A DNA stretch of 49,169 bases. Source: an uncultured Alphaproteobacteria bacterium. GTDB taxonomy: Bacteria > Pseudomonadota > Alphaproteobacteria > RF32 > CAG-239. Shown here one piece after another: positions 42,879-49,169 of the stretch (position 1 is its first letter; each line of letters begins with the position of its first letter). The notes under the pieces are model-generated. The model did not search any database and was not told where the DNA came from. It saw nothing but the letters and a program-made list of their open reading frames with translations. The position numbers and the translations under genes are program-made. The DNA lies in NCBI GenBank assembly GCA_944391505.1, contig CALXTV010000013.1, positions 1 to 49,169 of the forward strand. The letters are read 5' to 3'.

Positions 42879-43979
42879 ATGGATATCATCAGACCCATAA
42901 ATGCTTTGGGCATGAGCAGCGGCACGGCCTTGGACGGCGTTGATATTGCCTTGCTGAAAACCGACGGCGTCGATGTTTATGACTTCGGCCTTTCCCAAAG
43001 TATTCCTTATGATGAGGAGCTCCGCGACAAAATCCGTTCTGTTCTCGGCAAAAAGCCGGATACGCCCGAAAACGAAGCGGCTATTAACGAGGTCGAAGCG
43101 GAGCTGACCGCGTTTCATGCCGAGATTGCCAATGAGATTATCGCTGCTCAGGACGAAAAAGTCGATGTCATCGGCTTTGAAGGTCACAATATCTGCCTTG
43201 ATCCCAAAAATCATTTCAGTTGTCAAATCGGCAACGGCAAACGTCTGGCTGAACTGACGCAAACCAAAGTCGTCAGCCGCTTTCAAAACGCCGATCTGCT
43301 GGCCGGCGGACAGGGAGGGCCGTTGACACCCGTCTATTATCAGGCGCTTTGCGCCGATATGGGCAAACCTTTGGCCGTGGTCAACATCGGCGGCTGCGCC
43401 AATGTTACCTGGATAGGCTCCATCGGCGACATGATAGCCTTTGACTGCGGCCCCGGCAATGCCGCCATCAACGACTGGGTTATGAAACACGGCGGCATGC
43501 ACATGGACTATAACGGCAAACTGGCCATTACCGGAAAAATCAACGAACAGATAGTCGCCTCAATGATGCGGCATAAGTTTTTTGCCCAATATCCGCCCAA
43601 AGCGGCCGACCGGACGATTTTCAACGAAAAGCTCGAACATCTCGAAGGGCTGAGCCTGGAAGACGGCGCCGCAACCGCAACCGCTTTCATTGCCGAAGCC
43701 GTGGCTTATTCTCTGTTGCTCTACCTGCCGGAAATCCCGGGCAAGCTGATTATCTGCGGCGGCGGAGCCAAAAATCCGACCTTGGTGCGCTTTTTGCGCC
43801 AGCGTCTGCCGGATATTAATATCTCAACCGCGGCTGAAGAAGGTTTTGACGTCAATGCGCTGGAGGCGCAGGCTTTTGCCTATCTGGCCGTCCGTAGGCT
43901 TTATCATCTGCCGGCCACTTTCCCGTCCACCACCGGCGTGGCCGAACCTATGGTCTGCGGCCAGGTTTCCGAGCCGTAA
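42879..43979 (+). CDS. anmK: Anhydro-N-acetylmuramic acid kinase
   Basis: Phosphorylates and opens 1,6-anhydro-MurNAc in murein recycling. The 366-residue protein has the N-terminal ATP-binding signature G11-M-S-S-G-T-A-L-D-G-V-D, the N-I-G-G-C-A-N-V motif, D-C-G-P-G-N, and the C-terminal I-I-C-G-G-G-A-K-N. Full length. A GGAGG lies an unusually long 15 nt before the ATG, so translation may be weak. Divergent from tyrS. Confidence 0.96.
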   Translation: MDIIRPINALGMSSGTALDGVDIALLKTDGVDVYDFGLSQSIPYDEELRDKIRSVLGKKPDTPENEAAINEVEAELTAFHAEIANEIIAAQDEKVDVIGFEGHNICLDPKNHFSCQIGNGKRLAELTQTKVVSRFQNADLLAGGQGGPLTPVYYQALCADMGKPLAVVNIGGCANVTWIGSIGDMIAFDCGPGNAAINDWVMKHGGMHMDYNGKLAITGKINEQIVASMMRHKFFAQYPPKAADRTIFNEKLEHLEGLSLEDGAATATAFIAEAVAYSLLLYLPEIPGKLIICGGGAKNPTLVRFLRQRLPDINISTAAEEGFDVNALEAQAFAYLAVRRLYHLPATFPSTTGVAEPMVCGQVSEP

Positions 43980-43998
43980 TTTTTTCAATCCGTTTAAT

Positions 43999-44016
43999 CT
44001 GTAACAAAATTGTCAT
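43999..44016 (+). promoter_or_regulatory. Candidate Pho box
   Basis: CTGTAAC-AAAA-TTGTCAT: two 7-nt half-sites with a 4-nt A-rich spacer, close to the CTGTCAT-N4-CTGTCAT PhoB consensus (5 of 7 and 6 of 7). It lies 34 nt upstream of a TATACT -10 element (44051-44056), further than in the classic E. coli layout. A PhoB gene is in this window. Moderate support. Confidence 0.4.
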
Positions 44017-44089
44017 ATCTTTTTGTGTAGTCATCGTGAGCAAAACGTGATATACTAAAGTCCTTAACTAAACTAGATTGTATATTATT

Positions 44090-44635
44090 ATGAAGAAAAA
44101 TTTTTTCATTGCATGCGTTGCGATGGTTATTATGAGTGTAACAAACCTGAGTGCTCAGAATCAAAACGGTTTCACCGCTGCTCTGAATACCTCATTCGGA
44201 ACGGAAAACCGCTATGGCCTTGAGCTCGGGTATAATTACAAGTCTGTAAACGTTTATGTTGAAGGTTCTTTCGGGGCTTACAATATAAATAATCTGTCTT
44301 ACAAAACGCCCGGCGTTCGTGTAGGTGCGGATTATACGTTTGCAAAAGTGAAAAAAGTCGGGTTTTTTGCCGGTGCCTATGCAGGTTATACCGCATTCTT
44401 GGGCAAAGAAAAAGACTTTAAGTATGCCTATATTTACGAGGCCGGCAATATCAATGCGCTGACCGTCGGAATAAAGGCTGGCGTTAAAGTCAATGTCGGC
44501 AAAAGAATGTTTGTCAGGGCTGCAGCTTTGGTAAACTCGCACGACTTTGATCGTTTGGTAGGGACTTCCCGCACGGAGGGTACGCACGGCGTCTATGATG
44601 TCAGTGCCAACTTTGCCGTTGGTTATCGCTTCTAA
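44090..44635 (+). CDS. Predicted outer-membrane beta-barrel protein 1
   Basis: The 181-residue protein has a signal peptide ending N-L-S-A-Q and alternating beta-strands (for example GLELGYNYKSVNVYVEGSF, 19 residues) closing with a C-terminal aromatic residue (V-G-Y-R-F), the pattern of small outer-membrane barrels. Function unknown. It resembles the protein at 45057. ATG 44090 is used rather than the in-frame TTG at 44078; no Shine-Dalgarno sequence is seen (ATTATTATGAAG). Confidence 0.85.
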   Translation: MKKNFFIACVAMVIMSVTNLSAQNQNGFTAALNTSFGTENRYGLELGYNYKSVNVYVEGSFGAYNINNLSYKTPGVRVGADYTFAKVKKVGFFAGAYAGYTAFLGKEKDFKYAYIYEAGNINALTVGIKAGVKVNVGKRMFVRAAALVNSHDFDRLVGTSRTEGTHGVYDVSANFAVGYRF

Positions 44636-44641
44636 ACAAAG

Positions 44642-44680
44642 ACAAAACGCTTGTTCCGCTTTTCGGAACAGGCGTTTTGT
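44642..44680 (+). terminator. Hairpin terminator after barrel protein 1
   Basis: 17-bp stem ACAAAACGCTTGTTCCG/CGGAACAGGCGTTTTGT (one wobble), loop CTTTT. Confidence 0.82.
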
Positions 44681-44785
44681 TGTTTCGATAGTTTTTTATT
44701 CTTGACAAAAAAATGAAAAAAGATTAAACCAAAGACCGAATTGATATTTTTTTGACTGTATTTTGCTTTGATATATGCCCGGCCG

Positions 44786-44979
44786 CATGTTTTTGCATTT
44801 GAAATGTCCGCCGCCGGTTTTTATATGGAAAATTTACTTTGATGCACTTTAGTCATAACTAAAATAAAGGTTTTTGCGAAAAAATCTTTATTTGCCTTTT
44901 TATTTGAAAAAGTTTTTTTTCATTAAAAAGTTTGTGTTATTTTGGAAGAGACCCTCTGTGAAGAGCGTCTCTTTTTTTT
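44786..44979 (+). ncRNA. Candidate small RNA in the 421-bp gap between the barrel genes
   Basis: Two promoter-like pairs lie upstream: TTGACA-N17-TAAACC (44702-44730) and TTGACT-N16-TATGCC (44752-44779). A textbook terminator follows at 44947-44979 (AGAGACCCTCT/AGAGCGTCTCT with loop GTGA, then eight T's). The span between contains a second hairpin at 44862-44893 (AAATAAAG/CTTTATTT) and only a 25-codon ORF without a ribosome binding site (44775-44852). The preceding gene already has its own terminator, so a separate transcript is likely. Not matched to a known RNA family. Confidence 0.4.
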
Positions 44980-45006
44980 GTCTAGACTTTGCCGAAAAAG
45001 TATGCT
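44978..45006 (+). promoter_or_regulatory. Sigma70-type promoter of barrel protein 2
   Basis: TTGTCT (44978-44983), 17-nt spacer, TATGCT (45001-45006), starting in the end of the upstream T-run. Confidence 0.55.
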
Positions 45007-45056
45007 ACCCTGCAACTGTTTTGTTATCAGTATGTATGTATTAAATTTATAAAATT

Positions 45057-45653
45057 ATGAAAAAGCTGTTTTTTCTGGCAATGTTGTTAAGCTTTGCTGG
45101 TGCGCTGAATGCGCAGGAGTTTTATCGGATTACCGATATAGACGATAATGACCGTGGTCTTGAAGTTTCGGCCGTCGGCTATTTGAGTGCGGACGAAGAG
45201 CGTTTCGGAGCTCAGATTGCTTACGAAATTAAACCGCTCACGGCTTATTTTGAGGTGTCGTTCTTTTCCGAACGCTTAGGCGCCGAATACGGAGGCATCA
45301 AATACAAGGCGCCGTCTTTCCGTGTCGGCATGGATTATGGTTTTTTTGAATATGGCATGTTAACGCTTTTTACCGGCGCTTACATCGGAATCACGCCCTA
45401 TTCAACAAAATATATTGAAAAAGACCATAATATCTACGTTCCCTCCGAAAGGCTGGTAAAAGTAAACGAAAGCGGCTTCATTGCGGGCTTGAAACTCGGT
45501 GCCCGTTTTGATTTTTTGGAAAGGGTATTTGTCCGCGCCGCCGTCTTTGCCAACACCACCAACTGGGGCAATTCCATCGGCAGCCGCATAGCCAAAAATG
45601 CCCGCGGAGCTGTCGATGCCGGCGTCAATGTTGCGCTGGGACTGCGCTTCTGA
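45057..45653 (+). CDS. Predicted outer-membrane beta-barrel protein 2
   Basis: The 198-residue protein has a signal peptide ending A-L-N-A-Q and alternating strands, closing with a C-terminal L-G-L-R-F. It appears paralogous to barrel protein 1: the segments around FVRAA and the spacing of G-x-D-Y-x-F agree. Function unknown. The start (AAAATTATGAAA) has no Shine-Dalgarno sequence. Confidence 0.85.
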   Translation: MKKLFFLAMLLSFAGALNAQEFYRITDIDDNDRGLEVSAVGYLSADEERFGAQIAYEIKPLTAYFEVSFFSERLGAEYGGIKYKAPSFRVGMDYGFFEYGMLTLFTGAYIGITPYSTKYIEKDHNIYVPSERLVKVNESGFIAGLKLGARFDFLERVFVRAAVFANTTNWGNSIGSRIAKNARGAVDAGVNVALGLRF

Positions 45654-45662
45654 ACAAAAATT

Positions 45663-45700
45663 ACGCTTCTTTTCCTTAAAGGAATTGAAGCGTTTTTTTT
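45663..45700 (+). terminator. Rho-independent terminator of barrel protein 2
   Basis: ACGCTTC...GAAGCGT stem (inner TTCC/GGAA pairing, two mismatches) followed by eight T's. Confidence 0.85.
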
Positions 45701-45724
45701 GTTGTTTTCAAGGCGAATTAATAT

Positions 45725-45753
45725 TTGACTCACCGCGATTCTTGTATTAAATT
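45725..45753 (+). promoter_or_regulatory. Sigma70-type promoter of ileS with a ~175-nt leader
   Basis: TTGACT (45725-45730), 17-nt spacer, TAAATT (45748-45753). The leader contains ATCCCTTAGGGGAT (45829-45842) and GCGCCG/CGGCGC (near 45876-45892) palindromes. A second TATAAT at 45801-45806 has no good -35. Confidence 0.45.
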
Positions 45754-45935
45754 CAACACCGGATTTAATCAATTTTCAAAGAACAAAAAATGCGCTTTTT
45801 TATAATACATTCCGTATCTTCGATTATTATCCCTTAGGGGATGGCATTTTTTCATACATATTTCATTCAATCAAGGCGCCGTTGTCCGGCGCGCCCGCAT
45901 TACGTTAAATAATTAAAATCTCAAGGTGTTTACTG

Positions 45936-48900
45936 ATGACGAAACATTATAAGGAAGTTAAGGCCAAAGCCGACTTTGTCGAAATCGAAAAGGAAGTCCT
46001 CAAATTCTGGGACGAAGACAAAACTTTTGAAAAATCCGTTCACAATCGTGACGGCGCTGCCGAATTTGTTTTTTATGACGGTCCGCCGTTTGCCAACGGC
46101 ACGCCGCACTATGGGCATATCATGGTTTCTTACGTCAAGGACGTGGTCGCCCGTTACCAGACCATGAACGGCAAAAAAGTTGACCGCCGCCTGGGCTGGG
46201 ACTGCCATGGCCTGCCTGCCGAAATGTCCGCCGAAAAGCAGCTCGGCGTTTCCGGTCGCAAGCAGATTGAAGAATACGGCGTCGAAAAGTTCAATGACTT
46301 TTGCCGTTCCGATGTCCTGAAATATTCCGGTATCTGGGTCGAGATGTTCAAACGCATCGGCCGCTGGGTAGATTTCAGTCACGATTACAAAACCATGGAC
46401 CTGCCGTTTATGGAGAGCGTCATCAACAACTTCAAACAGCTCTGGGAAAAAGGATTGGTTTATGAGGACTATCGCGTTCTGCCTTATTCCTGGGCAGCCG
46501 AAACGCCGTTGTCCAACTTTGAGGTAAATCAGGGTTATCAGGACAAGACCGACAATGCCATAACCGTTATGTTCAAGCTCGAAAACGGAATGAAAATGCT
46601 GGTCTGGACCACCACGCCCTGGACGCTGCCTTCCAATCTCATGCTGGCGGTCGGCAAAGACATTGATTATGCGGTTATGGAAGAAGACGGACAGAAATAT
46701 GTTCTGGCGCAGGCGCTGCTCGGCCGCTATAAAAAGCAACTGGAACACGCCTCTCAGGTCGGCACGATGAAAGGCGCCGACTTTGTCGGCATGGCCTATG
46801 AGCCGATGTTCCCTTATTTCAAACATCTGAAAGACAAAGGCGCTTTCCGGGTTCTCTCCGGCGAGTTCGTATCCACCGAAGACGGTACCGGCATTGTTCA
46901 TATTGCGCCCGGTTTCGGTCAGGACGACTTTGAAGCCTGCCGCGCTTATGACGAGAATTTCCCGGTTGTCTGCCCGGTTGACGAGGCCGGCAAGTTTACC
47001 GCCGAAGTTCCCGATTATCAGGGCAAACAGGTTTTTGAGACCAATGAGCCGATTATGCAGCTTTTGAAGGAGAAGGGTATTCTGGTCAAAAAAGAGCAAT
47101 ATACCCACTCTTATCCTTTCTGCTGGCGCACCGATACGCCGCTGATTTATAAGGCAATGTCGAGCTGGTTTGTCAAAGTAACCGACTTTCGCGACAATAT
47201 GGTTAAGAACAATCAGCAGATTAATTGGGTTCCGGAACACATTAAGGACGGACGTTTCGGTAAATGGCTGGAAGGCGCACGCGACTGGTCGATTTCCCGC
47301 AACCGTTTCTGGGGAACGCCGATTCCGGTCTGGAAGTCAGACAATCCGCAGTTTCCGCGTATTGATGTTTTTGGCTCCGTTGCCGAAATTAAGGAAAAAA
47401 CCGGCATTGAGGTTACCAACCTGCACAAGCCTTATATTGACGAGGTTGTTTATCCGAACCCCGACGATCCGTCCGGCAAAACCATGATGCGCCGCGTTGA
47501 CGATGTTTTCGACTGCTGGTTTGAATCCGGCTCCATGCCTTATGCGCAGGTTCACTATCCGTTTGAAAACAAAGAATGGTTTGAAAACCATTTCCCGGCC
47601 GATTTCATTGTCGAGGCCATGGATCAGACCCGCGGCTGGTTCTATACGTTGACCGTTCTGGCAACGGCGCTGCACAACAAACCGGCGTTCAAAAACTGTA
47701 TTTGTACCGGTTTGCTGATGGCCGAGGGCGGACAGAAATTGTCCAAGCGGCTTAAGAACTACCCGGACCCGAACGAAGTTCTTGAATCCATCGGCTCCGA
47801 TACACTGCGTTGGTTCCTCGTTTCCTCTCCGGTTTTAAAAGGCGGAAACCTGGCCGTGGACAAAGAGGGCAAAGAAATTTCCAAAGCGGCCCGCGTGGCT
47901 CAAATTCCGATGTGGAACGCTTACTATTTCTTCACGCTTTATGCCAATGCCGAGGGTTATCAGGCCAGAGAAGTCAGCAGCTCAAACGAGGCGATTGACA
48001 ATTATATTCTTTCCAAACTCAAACGCCTGAGCCAAATTGTCAAACAGGGGCTGGATACTTATGATATGGCGTTGTCCTGCAATGAAATTGCTTCTTTTAT
48101 GGAGATTTTGAACAACTGGTACATTCGCCGCACACGCGACCGCTTCTGGGTCGGCGACACACAGGCTTTCGACGTGCTGTATACGGTTTTGGTCAACCTG
48201 TGCAAGATTATGGCACCGTTGATGCCGTTCCTCTGCGAATATGTTTACAAAAACCTGACCGGCGGCGAAAGCGTCCATCTGACCGATTATCCGCAGCTTG
48301 CCGACATCAGGCTGGATGAAAAACTGGTTAACGAGATGGACTTCCTGCAGGATTTGTGCTCGGCCGGTAAGTTTATCCGCGAAGAGAAAAATCTCCGCAA
48401 CCGTCTGCCTCTGGCCGGTTTGACGGTTGTCGGCGACAATCTGGGCTTTTTGAATGCACAGTATCAGGACATCATCAAAGACGAGCTGAATGTCAAGGAA
48501 ATCAGAATTGACAATAATCTGGCCGCTTATGCCGCCAAAACCGTTTATCTCTATACGCCGCTGCTCGGCAAAGCGCTTGGTAAGGATATGGGGCCGGTTA
48601 TGGGCGCCTATAAACAGGGCAAATGGGAACTGAATGCCGACGGCACTTTGTCGATTGCCGGCAAAACCCTGACGCCGGATTTGTTCGAAGTCCGTCTGGA
48701 TATGAAAGACGGCGTTGCCGGTAAGGCTTTTGCCGATAACAAGGCGGTTGTCACGCTGGATACGAACGTAACCGACGAACTCAAACGCGAGGGAATGGCG
48801 CGCGACTTTGTCCGTTTGGTTCAGACCCTGCGCAAAGACAAGGATTTCAACATCTCTGACCGCATCGAGCTTTGCTATGCCACGAATAATGCCGAACTGA

Positions 48901-49049
48901 ACAAAGCTTTGGAAGAAAACAAGGCTTATGTTGCCGAACAGGTTCTGGCTGTGAAAGTCAGCAACAACTGCACCGACGGTACCAAAGCCGATATTGAGGG
49001 TGCCGAAATTGTTTTTGACGCCAAAGTAACCGACGCCAAAGTGGCATAA
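45936..49049 (+). CDS. ileS: Isoleucyl-tRNA synthetase, IleRS2-like
   Basis: Class I synthetase that charges and edits tRNA-Ile. The 1,037-residue protein is long for the standard bacterial type (about 930). Its HIGH motif is H58-Y-G-H61 in NGTPHYGH, and KMSKS reads K601-L-S-K-R605 in GGQKLSKRLKN. There is an editing CP1 domain (about 195-420, with the TTTPWTLPSN motif) and a long C-terminal domain (about 700-1037). I see no C-terminal zinc cluster of the IleRS1 type. This is the architecture of IleRS2, the group known for mupirocin resistance. AAGGTG lies 9 nt before the ATG. Confidence 0.95.
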   Translation: MTKHYKEVKAKADFVEIEKEVLKFWDEDKTFEKSVHNRDGAAEFVFYDGPPFANGTPHYGHIMVSYVKDVVARYQTMNGKKVDRRLGWDCHGLPAEMSAEKQLGVSGRKQIEEYGVEKFNDFCRSDVLKYSGIWVEMFKRIGRWVDFSHDYKTMDLPFMESVINNFKQLWEKGLVYEDYRVLPYSWAAETPLSNFEVNQGYQDKTDNAITVMFKLENGMKMLVWTTTPWTLPSNLMLAVGKDIDYAVMEEDGQKYVLAQALLGRYKKQLEHASQVGTMKGADFVGMAYEPMFPYFKHLKDKGAFRVLSGEFVSTEDGTGIVHIAPGFGQDDFEACRAYDENFPVVCPVDEAGKFTAEVPDYQGKQVFETNEPIMQLLKEKGILVKKEQYTHSYPFCWRTDTPLIYKAMSSWFVKVTDFRDNMVKNNQQINWVPEHIKDGRFGKWLEGARDWSISRNRFWGTPIPVWKSDNPQFPRIDVFGSVAEIKEKTGIEVTNLHKPYIDEVVYPNPDDPSGKTMMRRVDDVFDCWFESGSMPYAQVHYPFENKEWFENHFPADFIVEAMDQTRGWFYTLTVLATALHNKPAFKNCICTGLLMAEGGQKLSKRLKNYPDPNEVLESIGSDTLRWFLVSSPVLKGGNLAVDKEGKEISKAARVAQIPMWNAYYFFTLYANAEGYQAREVSSSNEAIDNYILSKLKRLSQIVKQGLDTYDMALSCNEIASFMEILNNWYIRRTRDRFWVGDTQAFDVLYTVLVNLCKIMAPLMPFLCEYVYKNLTGGESVHLTDYPQLADIRLDEKLVNEMDFLQDLCSAGKFIREEKNLRNRLPLAGLTVVGDNLGFLNAQYQDIIKDELNVKEIRIDNNLAAYAAKTVYLYTPLLGKALGKDMGPVMGAYKQGKWELNADGTLSIAGKTLTPDLFEVRLDMKDGVAGKAFADNKAVVTLDTNVTDELKREGMARDFVRLVQTLRKDKDFNISDRIELCYATNNAELNKALEENKAYVAEQVLAVKVSNNCTDGTKADIEGAEIVFDAKVTDAKVA

Positions 49050-49065
49050 GGCCAATATAAAGGAG

Positions 49066-49098
49066 AAAAAGCCGTCTGTTCGTCAGACGGCTTTTTTT
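49066..49098 (+). terminator. Rho-independent terminator of ileS
   Basis: AAAAAGCCGTCTG/CAGACGGCTTTTT stem with loop TTCGT and a seven-T run. Confidence 0.92.
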
Positions 49099-49108
49099 GT
49101 ATCTAGAA

Positions 49109-49131
49109 AACCACGCGTTAGACGCGTGGTT
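49109..49131. repeat. Perfect 10-bp inverted repeat near the window end
   Basis: AACCACGCGT-TAG-ACGCGTGGTT. It lies just beyond the ileS terminator. It may serve a gene beyond the window on the other strand, or be part of a dispersed intergenic element. Confidence 0.6.
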
Positions 49132-49169
49132 CAGTAAAGCTTATAGCGGTGAGGATGACAAAGCGCTCC

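Noticed and set aside
45930..47240. 436-codon open frame antisense to ileS
   Set aside because: It lies fully opposite conserved IleRS coding sequence, has no ribosome binding site or recognisable motif, and its composition is that of a reversed codon pattern.

Overview
The window is about 49 kb of bacterial chromosome, moderate in GC, gene-dense, with most genes in short co-directional operons. The family mix points to a Gram-negative proteobacterium: a yfgM-bamB-der operon, divergent tyrS/anmK, outer-membrane lipoproteins and barrels, PhoB, DTD, Tgt and a class IIB aldolase. My best guess is an alphaproteobacterium of the host- or gut-associated kind (inferred from gene content and style, not from a marker-gene search). 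I see no tRNA or rRNA gene, CRISPR array, transposase or integrase.

Layout. 0.3-3.7 kb (minus): yfgM-bamB-der (outer-membrane protein assembly and ribosome biogenesis). 3.8-5.0 kb (minus): membrane protein with a duplicated PH-like architecture. 5.2-10.7 kb (plus): 7TM-PAS-GGDEF cyclase, RlmC/RlmD-type rRNA methyltransferase, small lipoprotein, transketolase. 10.7-12.1 kb (minus): a very cysteine-rich exported protein with a strong promoter and a structured leader. 12.2-20.2 kb: dtd plus a hypothetical gene; an exported protein/lipoprotein pair; an M48-PDZ protease with DUF1294; an MsbA-like exporter with SemiSWEET; another unknown gene. 20.3-23.9 kb: class II aldolase, ferritin-like protein, ribulose-phosphate epimerase, PhoB. 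23.9-26.7 kb: an array of four unrecognised genes that appear to be paralogues of each other, each transcription unit with its own promoter or terminator. 26.7-31.8 kb: an aerotolerance (Bat) operon DUF4381-BatA-BatB/TPR-BatD. 31.8-39.2 kb: M16 peptidase, tgt, LOG-family protein, an AT-rich glycosyltransferase, a second ABC exporter and a fused SpmA/SpmB protein. 39.2-41.4 kb: an AT-rich accessory islet. 41.5-49.1 kb: tyrS, anmK, two related outer-membrane barrels and a type-2-like ileS.

The most unusual content is in two accessory regions. The islet at 39.2-41.4 kb carries two genes that share a 128-bp, almost identical block lying exactly 1,020 bp apart. The block spans a terminator-like hairpin, the ribosome binding site and the first 15 codons, after which the proteins diverge completely. 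Small single-helix membrane proteins follow the first one, and one of these is a 43-47 codon gene that is easily missed. The layout resembles a modular toxin/effector-immunity locus, though function is unproven. The array at 23.9-26.7 kb looks like an orphan two-domain family (small N-terminal beta-type domain plus C-terminal helical domain) expanded in tandem.

The housekeeping genes cover central carbon metabolism (transketolase, aldolase, Rpe), translation quality and tRNA charging or modification (DTD, TyrRS, IleRS, Tgt), cell-wall recycling (AnmK) and envelope assembly (BamB, YfgM, M48, MsbA-like exporters).
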